In this document: piece by piece, positions 24,262 through 33,324 of the stretch
Layout of the letters: every line of letters begins with the position of its first letter
Position numbering within the stretch: the first letter of the stretch is position 1
Made by a program: the position numbers and the translations under genes
Notes under the pieces: generated by a model
The model's database searches: none
The model's input: only the letters and a program-made list of their open reading frames with translations
Told to the model about the DNA's origin: nothing
Assembly (NCBI RefSeq): GCF_003012735.1
Contig: NZ_PXYI01000001.1
Coordinates: 124,001-188,000 of the forward strand
DNA length: 64,000 nucleotides
Origin: Allosphingosinicella deserti
GTDB taxonomy: Bacteria > Pseudomonadota > Alphaproteobacteria > Sphingomonadales > Sphingomonadaceae
Direction of reading: 5' to 3'

Positions 24262-25692
24262 ATGATCGCAACGCCGTCGCGCCGCGAAGTTCTTCATTAT
24301 GCCGGCGCCGGGGCCACTGCAGCGATGCTGCCGCACGCCGCCTTCGCAGCCGAGACCGATCCGTGGTGCCGCGCCAGCGAAATCGCTGCGCGCGTGCGTC
24401 CGCCGACATTTCCCGCGCGGACCTTCGACGTGGTCGCGCACGGCGCCAAAGGAGACGGGCGAACCCTGTGCACCGCCGCCATCACATCGGCGATCACCGC
24501 CTGCAGCCAAGCCGGCGGCGGCCGCGTGCTGGTACCGGCGGGCCGGTTCCTGACCGGCGCCGTGCACCTCAAGTCGAATGTCGAGCTCCATCTCGCCGAC
24601 GGAGCGACGCTCGCCTTCAGCACCGATCCCGCCGATTACCCGATGGTGTTCACCCGGTGGGAGGGGATCGAGCTGATCAACTACTCGCCCTTCCTCTATG
24701 CGCACGGGCAGAAGAACATCGCGCTCACCGGCCGCGGTACGCTCGATGGCCAGGCGAACGCGCAGCATTGGTGGTCGTGGAAGGGTCGCTGGGGCGGCAC
24801 CATCGATCATGGCTGGCGCGAGGGGATGCCCGACCAGCGCAAGTCGCGGGCGATCCTGTTCCAGATGGCCGAAGATGCGGTGCCGGTCGAGAAGCGCCGC
24901 TTCGGCGACGGCCACTATCTGCGGCCGTCCTTCGTCCAGCCTTATGCCTGCGAGAACGTGCTGATCGAGGGCGTGCGTCTGATCAACTCACCCTTCTGGA
25001 ACATCCATCCCGTCCTCTGCCGAAACGTCACCCTGCGCAACGTTCGCGTCGAAGGCCATGGCCCCAACAATGACGGCTGCGATCCGGAATCGGTCGATCA
25101 CATGCTGATCGAAGGGTGCATGTTCGACACCGGCGACGATTGCATCGCCGTCAATTCCGGCCGCAACGCGGATGGGCGCCGGCTCGCCGCGCCCTCGCAG
25201 AACATCCTGATCCGCAATTGCCACATGAAGGAAGGGCATGGCGGCGTCGTCGTCGGCAGCCAGATCTCGGGCGGGGCGCGATGGGTGTTCGCCGAGAAGT
25301 GCCGGATGGACAGCCCCGATCTCTGGTATGCGATCCGCTTCAAGAACAACGCACTGCGCGGCGGGCTGCTCGAGAATTTCCATTATCGCGACATCGATGT
25401 GGGCCAGGTCGGACGCGCTGCAATCACCTGCGACTTCAATTACGAGGAAGGGGGCAACGGCCCGTTCAAGCCGCAGCTGCGCAACATCGTCGTTGAGCGG
25501 CTGCGGGCCAAGAAAGCGGTTCGGATCATCGACTCCCAAGGCCTCCCAGGTGCGCCGGTTCAGGGCATACTTCTCCGCGACTGTGATTTCGGCGGGGTGA
25601 CGGAGAAGAGCATCCTTCGCCACACCGAAGGGCTCCGCCTCGACAATGTCCGAGTGAACGGGCGAGTCGTCGAAGCCCTGGAGGCCGCTTAG
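24262..25692 (+). CDS. GH28 polygalacturonase
   Basis: A 476-residue exported pectinase that hydrolyses alpha-1,4-galacturonan. A twin-arginine-type leader (SRREVLHYAGAGATAAM) is followed by a right-handed beta-helix that starts DVVAHGAKGDGRTLCTAAI. All four GH28 signatures are present: Asp271 in NNDGCD, Asp292-Asp293 in TGDDC, His326 in GHGG and Arg359/Lys361 in IRFKN. Presence of CDPES after NNDG is typical of bacterial exo-type or rhamnogalacturonase-like members, so exo action is possible. The ATG at 24262 has GGGAGAGG upstream. It carries its own operator, so it can be expressed separately from the upstream genes. Confidence 0.94.
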   Translation: MIATPSRREVLHYAGAGATAAMLPHAAFAAETDPWCRASEIAARVRPPTFPARTFDVVAHGAKGDGRTLCTAAITSAITACSQAGGGRVLVPAGRFLTGAVHLKSNVELHLADGATLAFSTDPADYPMVFTRWEGIELINYSPFLYAHGQKNIALTGRGTLDGQANAQHWWSWKGRWGGTIDHGWREGMPDQRKSRAILFQMAEDAVPVEKRRFGDGHYLRPSFVQPYACENVLIEGVRLINSPFWNIHPVLCRNVTLRNVRVEGHGPNNDGCDPESVDHMLIEGCMFDTGDDCIAVNSGRNADGRRLAAPSQNILIRNCHMKEGHGGVVVGSQISGGARWVFAEKCRMDSPDLWYAIRFKNNALRGGLLENFHYRDIDVGQVGRAAITCDFNYEEGGNGPFKPQLRNIVVERLRAKKAVRIIDSQGLPGAPVQGILLRDCDFGGVTEKSILRHTEGLRLDNVRVNGRVVEALEAA

Positions 25693-26018
25693 AGGATGTT
25701 CGGGTCGGGCGGATCCAGGCTGACGCGGCTTTCCGGGGGCGAACGCGACTGTTGCGATCGGGCAACGGGAGGGAAAAATCGGGGCGCAAAGCTTGTTGCG
25801 GGCGAACCGCATCGCTCCGAATGCCGCTTTCCGGACGTCGACGGTGGCCCTGTCCGCTGGCACCTAAGTCTTCCAACGCACGGAATTTCGCGGACTATCG
25901 TTGGTGTCGAGGTCGGCAATCTTTCCTAGGCACGGCGTTTGACGCCGGCGCTGCCCGAGGTCCTGCGGTCCTCCATTGCTCTTGACAGGAACCAGCCCCC
26001 GCTTCAGGAAGTGTAGCG

Positions 26019-26032
26019 ATGACACCGGTTAC
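26019..26032 (+). promoter_or_regulatory. LacI-type uronate operator, site 5 (TonB receptor, distal)
   Basis: ATGACACCGGTTAC, 205 bases upstream of the TonB receptor start codon. Confidence 0.8.
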
Positions 26033-26166
26033 TTAGGCGGGTCACACGGATGGCGACCACGGCAGCATAAGCCGGGCGCCTCGCGGAGAGGATGGTCGAC
26101 GGGCATTCGCCAAACCCCCTCGCTCGCGCCGTATGGCAGCAGCAGGCGCGCCTTGCGCGACTGCGG

Positions 26167-26180
26167 CGACACCGGTGTCA
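26167..26180 (+). promoter_or_regulatory. LacI-type uronate operator, site 6 (TonB receptor, proximal)
   Basis: Contains GACACCGGTGTC (26168-26179), a perfect 12-base palindrome and the most symmetric copy in the window, 57 bases upstream of the TonB receptor start. Confidence 0.8.
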
Positions 26181-26236
26181 GCATCGGATCTACGCGTCGG
26201 CCCCGGAGCGGCGCGCATCACGAAGGGAGAGACGAC

Positions 26237-29194
26237 ATGCGCACAGATCATCAGGCTGGCTCAATCATGCGTAGGCTGCTCGGCGCCGCCTCGATCCTCG
26301 CCATGACCGGCTTCGCGACTCCTGCCTGGGCACAGGACGCGAGCGCCGCGGCTCCCGGCACGGGTGCTCAGACGCTCGACAGCAACGATGTCGGCGAGCA
26401 GGCGGCCGATGCGGCGCCGGACGAGGAAGGCATCGTCGTCACCGGGTTTCGCCGCTCCCTTGCCGAAGCGCTGAACGTCAAGCGCGACAGCGTCTCGGCG
26501 GTCGACGCGATCGTGGCGGAGGACATCGCCAAATTCCCCGATCAGAATCTCGCGGAATCGCTGCAGCGTATCCCCGGCATCTCGATCCAGCGCGACGGCG
26601 GCGAGGGGCGGGCAATCACAGTTCGCGGTCTCAGCGCGCAATTCACCCGCGTCCGCGTCAACGGCCTCGAAACGGTTGCGACCTCCACCGACGGCGCCAG
26701 CCCGAACCGCGATCGCCAGTTCGACTTCAACGTGTTCGCGTCGGAGCTGTTCAACTCGATCGTCGTCCACAAGACGGCGGAAGCATCGCTGGACGAAGGC
26801 TCGCTGGGGGCGGTCGTCGATCTCAACACCGGCAATCCGCTCGGCGGCAAGGCCGGCTTCACGATCGTCGGATCGGCGCAGGGCAGCTACAACACGCTCA
26901 GCAAGGATCTCGGGCCGCGCCTGGCGGGCCTGCTGTCGTGGAAGAACGACGCCGGCACGCTCGGCCTTGCCGTCTCGGCCGCCTATCAGGAGAACCAGAC
27001 CCTCGAACTCGGCAACAACACCGTCCGCTGGGCCCAGGCGCGGTTCGACTCGGTGAACGGCACGCCTTGCTTCTACAACACCACCGGCACCGGCGCGAAC
27101 CTCGTCTACACGACCCCGCGTCCGAACGCCGGCGGCACCTATCGATCGAGCGCTGCCTGCGATGCCGCTGCGCTTGCCTTCCATCCGCGCATCCCGCGCT
27201 ACGGCGAAGTCGAGCATAGCCGCAAGCGCCTCGGCATCACCGGCAGCATCCAGTGGGAGCCGAGCGACGCCACCAAGATCTCGCTCGACGGCCTCTATTC
27301 GAACTTCAAGGCCAATCGAGAGGAGAATTGGGCCGAGGTCCTGTTCCGCTCGAACGAGCGCTCGATCGACGTCATCAACGCCGTGATCGATCCTGAAACC
27401 AACAACCTGGTCAGCGGCACGTTCAACGACGCCTGGGTGCGCACCGAACATTATTTCCGCAAGTCGCAGACCGAATTTTGGCAGTTCGGCGGTACCTGGG
27501 ATCAGGACATCTCCGATACTTTCCGCTTCACCTTGCTTGGCGGCATGTCGCAGTCGACGGCCTCGATCCCGGTCGAGACCACGTTCGTGTTCGATGACCG
27601 CGACGCGCAGGGCTATTCCTACGATTATACGGATTCGCGCAGCCCGGTGCTTTCGTTCGGCACCAGCGTCACCGATCCTGCCAATTTCCAGCTGGCGGAA
27701 ATTCGCGATCGTCCGTCCGACACAGTCAACAAGTTTCGAACGCTCAGCCTGCGCACCGAGTGGGACGTGGCCGACGGCTTCACCGTCAAGACCGGTGCGG
27801 TCTACCGTCGCTTCACCTTCGATACCGAAGGCTTCCTGCGCGATACGGTGGTGTGCGGTAACGGCGGCGTCGACCGGGTGCTCGGCACGATCAACTGCTC
27901 GCCTTCCTCGGCATTCGGGCCGTCCGCGATCTACGGCTTCCCGGCCGCCAATTTGGGCGAACTGTTCGAGCTCGGCAAAGCGGGCCAGCCGGCCGGCACG
28001 ACCACCCAGTGGCTGGTCCCCAACCTCGATGCTGCTGCGGACTTCACCAAGCTCTATTCGCGCACGCCGACAATCGATGCGGGTAACACTCGCGGCGTCG
28101 TCGAGAAGGTCACCGGCGGCTATGTTCAGTTCGATTTCAAGGGCGATATCGCCGGCCTCAGATATGCTGCCAATGCCGGCGTGCGCTATGTGCACACCGA
28201 TCAGGTGTCGCGCGGGCTTACCAGCGGCACCGAAGTGTCGATCGATCGTAGCTACAATGACTGGCTGCCGGCTGCGAACATCGCGTTCTTCCCGACCGAG
28301 AACATCATCGTCCGTGCGGCCGTGTCGAACGTCATTACCCGTCCGACGCTGGGCCAGCTGACCCCGGGCGGCGCAGTCGACGGATTCAACTATCGAATCA
28401 ACTTCGGCAATCCGTTCCTCGATCCGTTCCGCGCGACGGCGTACGACCTCGCGTTCGAATATTATTTCGCGCCGCAGTCGATCTTCTCGGTGGCGTTGTT
28501 CAAGAAGGACATCCAGAGCTTCCCGGTGGCGAGCACCATCACCGGAACCTTCGCCTCCACCGGCCTGCCGACCAGCGTGATCCCCGCGAGCTCGCCGGCG
28601 GCGATCAATCCGGAAGGTCAGCAGTGGACGATCAATACGTTCATCAACGGCAGCGGCGCCAAGGTGAAGGGCATGGAGGTTTCGCTGCAGGCACCGTTCA
28701 GCTTCCTGCCCGGCGTGCTCAAGAATTTCGGTGGCATCGTCAACGCGACCTTCATCGACTCCAGCGCCACCTACGGCCTGTCCGGGCCGGTCACGGTGGC
28801 CAATGTCGGTGCGCCAAGCTTCGCCTTTGGCCCCAACGTTCCGGTGACGGCGTCGAACGCCCTGTCGGGCCTGTCCAAGCGTGCCTATAACGGAACGCTC
28901 TACTACGAGGACAGCCGCTTCAGCGCGCGCGTCTCGGCGAGCTATCGTAGTGGCTTCCTCGATCCGAGCACGCCGCTCAGTGCCACCGGCAATTTGTTCG
29001 AGGGCTATAATTCGTCGATCAACGTCGATGCCTCGGTTCGCTACAAGATCACCGATCAGATCGAGCTTTCGCTGGAAGCGATCAACCTGACCGACGATTA
29101 TCGCGACCGCTTCACCGACGAGGATGCGAACCGCAATTACGAGTACAACCATTTCGGCCGCACGATCCAGTTCGGCGCCCGCTTCAAGATGTAA
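26237..29194 (+). CDS. TonB-dependent receptor, pectin oligosaccharide uptake
   Basis: A 985-residue outer-membrane transporter. A signal peptide (RRLLGAASILAMTGF to AWAQ) is followed by a TonB-box-like EEGIVVTGFRRS segment, a plug domain (DIAKFPDQNLAESLQRIPGISIQRDGGEGR, then ITVRGLSAQFTRVRVNGLE) and a long beta-barrel ending in GRTIQFGARFKM. The plug wording is that of the Caulobacter/Sphingomonas sugar-type TonB receptors. It carries two uronate operators upstream, and a PL10 pectate lyase starts 13 bases downstream. Import of oligogalacturonides is therefore the natural reading. AAGGGAGAG precedes the ATG at 26237. Confidence 0.93.
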   Translation: MRTDHQAGSIMRRLLGAASILAMTGFATPAWAQDASAAAPGTGAQTLDSNDVGEQAADAAPDEEGIVVTGFRRSLAEALNVKRDSVSAVDAIVAEDIAKFPDQNLAESLQRIPGISIQRDGGEGRAITVRGLSAQFTRVRVNGLETVATSTDGASPNRDRQFDFNVFASELFNSIVVHKTAEASLDEGSLGAVVDLNTGNPLGGKAGFTIVGSAQGSYNTLSKDLGPRLAGLLSWKNDAGTLGLAVSAAYQENQTLELGNNTVRWAQARFDSVNGTPCFYNTTGTGANLVYTTPRPNAGGTYRSSAACDAAALAFHPRIPRYGEVEHSRKRLGITGSIQWEPSDATKISLDGLYSNFKANREENWAEVLFRSNERSIDVINAVIDPETNNLVSGTFNDAWVRTEHYFRKSQTEFWQFGGTWDQDISDTFRFTLLGGMSQSTASIPVETTFVFDDRDAQGYSYDYTDSRSPVLSFGTSVTDPANFQLAEIRDRPSDTVNKFRTLSLRTEWDVADGFTVKTGAVYRRFTFDTEGFLRDTVVCGNGGVDRVLGTINCSPSSAFGPSAIYGFPAANLGELFELGKAGQPAGTTTQWLVPNLDAAADFTKLYSRTPTIDAGNTRGVVEKVTGGYVQFDFKGDIAGLRYAANAGVRYVHTDQVSRGLTSGTEVSIDRSYNDWLPAANIAFFPTENIIVRAAVSNVITRPTLGQLTPGGAVDGFNYRINFGNPFLDPFRATAYDLAFEYYFAPQSIFSVALFKKDIQSFPVASTITGTFASTGLPTSVIPASSPAAINPEGQQWTINTFINGSGAKVKGMEVSLQAPFSFLPGVLKNFGGIVNATFIDSSATYGLSGPVTVANVGAPSFAFGPNVPVTASNALSGLSKRAYNGTLYYEDSRFSARVSASYRSGFLDPSTPLSATGNLFEGYNSSINVDASVRYKITDQIELSLEAINLTDDYRDRFTDEDANRNYEYNHFGRTIQFGARFKM

Positions 29195-29207
29195 GGCCAC
29201 GACCCAG

Positions 29208-30776
29208 ATGATGTTCAAGGCGCGCTTTCTCGCTCTCGCTCTTCTCGCCACCGTGTCCACCGTCCCCGCGGCGGCGCAGACGCGGCCGGAAATCGAAAAG
29301 GCGATGAAGCGCGCCACCACCTTCATGGTCGAGAAGGCTTCGACCAACGGCGGTTATGTCTGGTCCTATCTGCCGGACATGTCGCGCCGCTGGGGCGAGA
29401 TCGAAGCGACTCCGAACATGATCTGGGTCCAGCCGCCGGGCACGGCGACGATGGGCCACCTGTTCCTCGATGCATATCACGCCACCGGGGACGACTATTA
29501 TTATCAGGCCGCGGAGGCAGTCGCGGGGGCGCTGATCCGGGGCCAGCACCGCTCCGGCGGCTGGCATTATTTCATCGATTTCGGCGGACCGGCAGCAACC
29601 AGGCACTGGTACGAGACGATCGGCAAGAATGCCTGGCGGATGGAGGAATTTCAGCACTACGCCGACAACAGCACCTTCGACGACATGGGAACGTCGGAAG
29701 CCGCGCAATTCCTGCTGCGCATCTATCTGGAAAAGCAGGATCCGAAATATCGGCCGGCCCTCGAGAAAGCGGTCAATTTCGTGCTCGACAGCCAATATCC
29801 GGCCGGCGGCTGGCCCCAGCGCTGGCCGTTCGATCCCAATTATCCCGGCTATCAGAGCTATATCACGTTCAACGACGAAGTTGCGGCGGAGAACGTCAAA
29901 TTCCTGCTGATGGCCTATCAGCATCTCGGCGATACGCGTGTGCTCGACGCGATTACCCGCGGGATGAACGTCTACCTGCTGACTCAACAAGCAGCGCCGC
30001 AGGCCGGCTGGGCGCTGCAATATACGCTCGATCTGAAGCCGGCGGCGGCGCGAACCTACGAGCCCAATGCGCTGCACACGGCGTCCACCGCCGACAATGT
30101 CGAGCAGTTGATGAATTTCTATCGGATGACTGGCGACGGCCGCTTCCTCGCGCGGATCCCGGAGGCGCTGGACTGGCTCGACAGCGTCCGCCTTGCGGAG
30201 GGCCAGGGGCAGGGCAGCCGCCGCTTTCCGACCTTCATCGAGATCGGCACCAACAAGCCGGTCTACGTTCACCGGCGCGGCTCGAACGTGGTCAACGGCA
30301 CCTATTATTGGGACTACAGCCCGGAGGCGACACTCGGCCATTATTCGGCCTTCCGCTCGATCGACGTCCCGCGGCTGCGGCGGGACTATGAAGCCCTGAA
30401 GGCGCTGCCGGTCGCCGAGGCGACCAGGGATTCGCCGCTGCTCGCGGCCAATGCGAAGCCGCTGCCGCGCTTCTTCGTCAGCGGCGGCATGGTCGGCTCC
30501 GATCTCAACGCGGGATCGGTGACGGCGACGCCGCGCGATCTTATCCGAAGCCTCAACAGCCAGGGCTGGTGGCCGACGCCGCTCAAGGCGACGAGCAATC
30601 CCTACAAGGGCGATGGTTCGCCGACTCCGGCCCCGGGGGACTTCCGATCGACCCATGTCGGCGACGAAACCGACACCTCGCCGTACACGACCGACCATCC
30701 GGTGACCGGCATCTCGACCGCCACCTACATGGCGAACATGGTCAAGCTGATGGGTGCGCTCCGACCCGAACGCTGA
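29208..30776 (+). CDS. PL10-family pectate lyase
   Basis: A 522-residue exported polygalacturonate lyase. The signal peptide ends near AAAQT. The PL10 alpha/alpha domain follows: YVWSYLPDMSRRWGE, WVQPPGTATMGHLFLDAY, GGWHYFIDFGG, DDMGTSEAAQFLLR, YPAGGWPQRWPF, YITFNDEVAAENV, the ALHTASTADNVEQLM stretch and the RRGSNVVNGTYYWDY pocket. Family knowledge: beta-elimination with Ca2+ yields unsaturated uronides, which then need KdgF/KduI/KduD, all present here. About 110 residues after the lyase domain have no clear match. Co-transcribed with the TonB receptor, 13 bases apart. Confidence 0.92.
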   Translation: MMFKARFLALALLATVSTVPAAAQTRPEIEKAMKRATTFMVEKASTNGGYVWSYLPDMSRRWGEIEATPNMIWVQPPGTATMGHLFLDAYHATGDDYYYQAAEAVAGALIRGQHRSGGWHYFIDFGGPAATRHWYETIGKNAWRMEEFQHYADNSTFDDMGTSEAAQFLLRIYLEKQDPKYRPALEKAVNFVLDSQYPAGGWPQRWPFDPNYPGYQSYITFNDEVAAENVKFLLMAYQHLGDTRVLDAITRGMNVYLLTQQAAPQAGWALQYTLDLKPAAARTYEPNALHTASTADNVEQLMNFYRMTGDGRFLARIPEALDWLDSVRLAEGQGQGSRRFPTFIEIGTNKPVYVHRRGSNVVNGTYYWDYSPEATLGHYSAFRSIDVPRLRRDYEALKALPVAEATRDSPLLAANAKPLPRFFVSGGMVGSDLNAGSVTATPRDLIRSLNSQGWWPTPLKATSNPYKGDGSPTPAPGDFRSTHVGDETDTSPYTTDHPVTGISTATYMANMVKLMGALRPER

Positions 30777-30792
30777 CGGTCCGCGCGCGAGG

Positions 30793-31206
30793 CTATGGCT
30801 TCGGTGCGCCCGTTCGTTGCTCGAGCGGGTAGGAGATGATCAGCGCCAGCGGTTCGTTGCCGAGCTGGCGGATGCCGACATCCGCGCCGTCGTAGAGGTA
30901 GGCGGTCATCCCGGAGGTCAGCCGTGCCTTGACCCCGTCCGATTCCACTTCGCCTTCGCCGGAGAGGACGTAATAGACTTCGTCATGGGCGATCGGGTGC
31001 AGGCCGATCGCCGCGCCTTTGTGGAGCACGCGCTTCCTGAACTCCATCTTGCGGCCCGGCGCGGCGTCGCTGATCCGGTATGCGGTGCTCATCCCAATCG
31101 CGCCGTGCGGCGGCGCTTCCTCGCGCACGACCTTGGTCTCGTCGATGACGACCATCGGCGGCGCTGCCGCCGTTGCCAGCGCTGCTGCGATTGCCTCGCT
31201 CAGCAT
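30793..31206 (-). CDS. Cupin-domain protein, KdgF-like
   Basis: A 137-residue single cupin. The two cupin motifs are visible: LHPIAHDEVYYVLSGEGEVESDG (His, His, Glu metal ligands) and the second around YLYDGADVGIRQLGNEPLAL. In pectin loci such a protein is usually KdgF, which speeds conversion of unsaturated galacturonate to DKI, the substrate of KduI. The sequence similarity alone is not decisive, and the second motif lacks an obvious histidine. The ATG at 31206 has AAGGGAGGG upstream. It is divergent from an esterase-type gene with a shared uronate operator in between. Confidence 0.78.
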   Translation of the reverse strand: MLSEAIAAALATAAAPPMVVIDETKVVREEAPPHGAIGMSTAYRISDAAPGRKMEFRKRVLHKGAAIGLHPIAHDEVYYVLSGEGEVESDGVKARLTSGMTAYLYDGADVGIRQLGNEPLALIISYPLEQRTGAPKP

Positions 31207-31245
31207 CCGTCCCTCCCTTGCTGCCGATGACAGGGTTATCATGCA

Positions 31246-31261
31246 TGGTAACCGTTGTCAT
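31246..31261 (-). promoter_or_regulatory. LacI-type uronate operator, site 7 (cupin/hydrolase)
   Basis: Minus strand ATGACAACGGTTACCA, one mismatch to the consensus, in the divergent gap between the cupin and hydrolase genes. A weaker look-alike, ATGACAGGGTTATCAT, lies next to it at 31227-31242. Confidence 0.78.
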
Positions 31262-31309
31262 CGATAAGGCACCCGGGGCGGCATCCGTGCGTTTCGCCCG
31301 CGGTGAACG

Positions 31310-32356
31310 ATGATCCTGGAGGCCGAAGACCTGATGCGTGCGAGACTCCTGATGCGTGCGAGACTGGCGATGATGGCGGCGGCGACGATTGCGGCCAACG
31401 CGGCGAGCATCGCCGCGGCCCAAACGCGACCGCTCGGCGCCGATCTCGAGCGCTTCGACTATCCCTATCCGATACGCTGGTTCGAGACCGAGTCCCAAAG
31501 CACGGCGGTGCGAATGGCCTATATGGATGTCGCGCCGACAGCGCCCGCCAACGGCCGGACCATCGTGCTGCTCCACGGCAAGAATTTCTGCGCGGCGACA
31601 TGGGGCGAGACGGCGCGTCACCTCGCTGCGAGCGGTTTCAGGGTGATCGTTCCGGATCAGATCGGCTTCTGCAAATCGTCCAAGCCGAAAGGCTATCAGT
31701 ACAGCCTTCACAGCCTGGCGACGCTCACCCGGCATCTGCTCGATCGCGCGGGCGTCGGACCCGTCACGCTGGTTGCGCATTCGACCGGGGGGATGATCGC
31801 CGTCCGTTTCGCCTTGCTGCATCCCGCGCGCGTGTCACAGCTCGTCCTCGTCAATCCGCTAGGCCTCAACGACACGCTGGCAGAGGGCGTGCCTTATGCC
31901 GATCTCGGGACGCTTCGTGCCGAGGAGGCGAAGACAGACGCCAGTTCGATCAAGGCCTATCAGCTGCGCAATTATTATCATGGCGAATGGCGGCCCGGTT
32001 ACGATCGCTGGGTGGCCATGCTCGCCGGACAATATGCGAGCCCCGACGGCGACATCGTCCGCGATGCCCAGGCGCGGCTTTCGGACATGATCCAGACCCA
32101 GCCGGTCGCGGCGGAGCTGCCGCGGATCGCCGTGCCGACGACCCTTATCATCGGTCAGCGCGACCTCACCGCCTTCAGGGGCGGCACCGCGCCGGTTCCG
32201 GCCAAGGTCCGCACTGTGCCCCAGGCTGCGGAAGAGGCGGTCACCCGGATCCCCGGTGCGCGGCTGGTGCGGCTCGACGAACTCGGCCATTCGCCCCAGG
32301 TCGAGGCGCCCGCGCGCTTTCAGTCGGTCTTGATCGAGGCGCTCGGCCCAAGATAG
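31310..32356 (+). CDS. Exported alpha/beta hydrolase
   Basis: About 348 residues. A leader rich in alanine ends near IAAAQT after a duplicated MRARL block. The hydrolase core shows the HG oxyanion motif IVLLHGKNFCAATW, the nucleophile elbow VAHSTGGMIA (Ser about 158), an acidic residue in IIGQRDLTAF and the C-terminal His in DELGHSPQVE. This is the esterase/haloperoxidase-like branch; the real substrate is not readable. Context, an uronate operator in the divergent gap with a KdgF-like cupin, suggests a side-chain esterase of pectin. Starts at 31310, 31334 and 31352 are all in frame. The 3' end overlaps the converging gene by 37 bases. Confidence 0.85.
   Translation: MILEAEDLMRARLLMRARLAMMAAATIAANAASIAAAQTRPLGADLERFDYPYPIRWFETESQSTAVRMAYMDVAPTAPANGRTIVLLHGKNFCAATWGETARHLAASGFRVIVPDQIGFCKSSKPKGYQYSLHSLATLTRHLLDRAGVGPVTLVAHSTGGMIAVRFALLHPARVSQLVLVNPLGLNDTLAEGVPYADLGTLRAEEAKTDASSIKAYQLRNYYHGEWRPGYDRWVAMLAGQYASPDGDIVRDAQARLSDMIQTQPVAAELPRIAVPTTLIIGQRDLTAFRGGTAPVPAKVRTVPQAAEEAVTRIPGARLVRLDELGHSPQVEAPARFQSVLIEALGPR
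31331..31365 (+). repeat. 17-base tandem duplication at the hydrolase start
   Basis: CTGATGCGTGCGAGACT occurs at 31331-31347 and 31349-31365 (18-base period, in frame). It doubles the residues MRARL and offers two equivalent start codons, 31334 and 31352. Confidence 0.8.
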
Positions 32357-33324
32357 CCGCGGCGGCCTGCCCAGTTCAGGAACAGCGTTGGCCAGCTCGC
32401 CGCGGGCAAGCCCTTGGTCTGGCGGATGCCGAAGCCGTGGCCGCCTTCCTCGAAATAGTGGGTCTCGACCGGCACTTTCGCCGAACGGAGCGCCTCCGAA
32501 TAGAGGAAGCTGTTCTCGATCGGAACGGCGCCGTCGTCATAAGCATGGACGAGGAAGGTGGGCGGCGTGTTCGCGCGCACCTGCAGGTTCGGCGAATAAG
32601 CCCTGATCTGCTCCGCGGCCGACGCGACGCCGAGCAATTCCTTGCGCGATCCGGCATGGACGAACGGCTCGGACAGCGAAATGACCGGGTAGAGAAGCAG
32701 CGCGAAATCGGGGCGTGCCGGCACGGTGTCGAGCCGGTCGACCGGGGCGTAGACGTTGCGATCGGCGCCGGTGGACAGCGACGCTGCGAGGTGGCCGCCG
32801 GCCGAGGCGCCGAGCACGCCGACCCGCTTCGGATCGACACCGAATTCCGCGGCGCGGCTGCGGATGATGCGTAGTGCCCGCTGCGCGTCCTGCAGTGGCG
32901 CATCGGGGCCGGCCGCCCACCCGTCGGCGGGCAGGCGATAGAGCAGGACGAAGCAGGTGATGCCGGCCTGGCTGAAGGGCAGGGCGATCTCGGTCCCTTC
33001 CTTGTCGAGCACCGAATAGCGATATCCGCCGCCCGGGATCAGCAGCATCGCCGCACCATTGGGTTTCGCGGGTCGGTACACCATCATCCTCGGATCACGG
33101 GTATGCGCGGCGGAGCGATCGTGGAACTCGGGCGAGGTGCTGCGCTCGGTGACTTTCGCCGTAACACGCACCCGCTCGCCGCCCGGCGCGCCGTTCGGCC
33201 ACAGGTGGATCGTCTCAGCCGGATCCGCCGGTCGACCGCTGCTGCCCGGCTGTCCCTTCGCTGCCCTCGCCGCCGCCAATCCCGCCATTCCCAGTGCCAT
33301 CGCGCCCCGCCGGTCGATCTTCAT
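32320..33324 (-). CDS. Exported alpha/beta hydrolase, acetyl-xylan/BD-FAE esterase type
   Basis: A 334-residue esterase with a twin-arginine-type leader (KIDRRGAMALGMAGLAAARA). Typical of this carbohydrate-esterase group are TIHLWPNGAPGG near the mature N-terminus, the oxyanion stretch AAMLLIPGGGYRYSVLDKEG, the nucleophile elbow VGVLGASAGGHLAAS, the aspartate in FLVHAYDDGAVPIENS and the histidine in FEEGGHGFGI. Relatives remove acetyl or methyl groups from plant polysaccharides. It closes the pectin locus and converges on the previous hydrolase, with 37 bases of overlap. No operator copy was found in front of it. Confidence 0.87.
   Translation of the reverse strand: MKIDRRGAMALGMAGLAAARAAKGQPGSSGRPADPAETIHLWPNGAPGGERVRVTAKVTERSTSPEFHDRSAAHTRDPRMMVYRPAKPNGAAMLLIPGGGYRYSVLDKEGTEIALPFSQAGITCFVLLYRLPADGWAAGPDAPLQDAQRALRIIRSRAAEFGVDPKRVGVLGASAGGHLAASLSTGADRNVYAPVDRLDTVPARPDFALLLYPVISLSEPFVHAGSRKELLGVASAAEQIRAYSPNLQVRANTPPTFLVHAYDDGAVPIENSFLYSEALRSAKVPVETHYFEEGGHGFGIRQTKGLPAASWPTLFLNWAGRRGYLGPSASIKTD

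Larger units (their letters stand above)
25693..26236 (+). other. Long regulatory gap before the pectin TonB receptor
   Basis: 544 bases without a convincing gene. It contains a good -35-like TTGACA at 25982-25987, the operator at 26019 and a second, perfectly symmetric operator centre at 26168-26179. The distance between the two operators (about 148 bases) would allow looping by a tetrameric LacI-type protein. The short open frames inside lack ribosome sites. Confidence 0.6.

Noticed and set aside
22570-24915. Minus-strand open frame opposite kdgK end, esterase and polygalacturonase
   Set aside because: Antisense to well-supported genes; low-complexity Arg/Gly composition.
25696-25985. Short open frames in the gap before the pectin TonB receptor
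   Set aside because: No ribosome sites, mixed composition, and the region holds operators.
26261-29347. Minus-strand open frame of about 1000 codons opposite the pectin TonB receptor
   Set aside because: GC-rich mirror of a real gene: no start site, composition rich in Arg/Ala/Gly, no family match.
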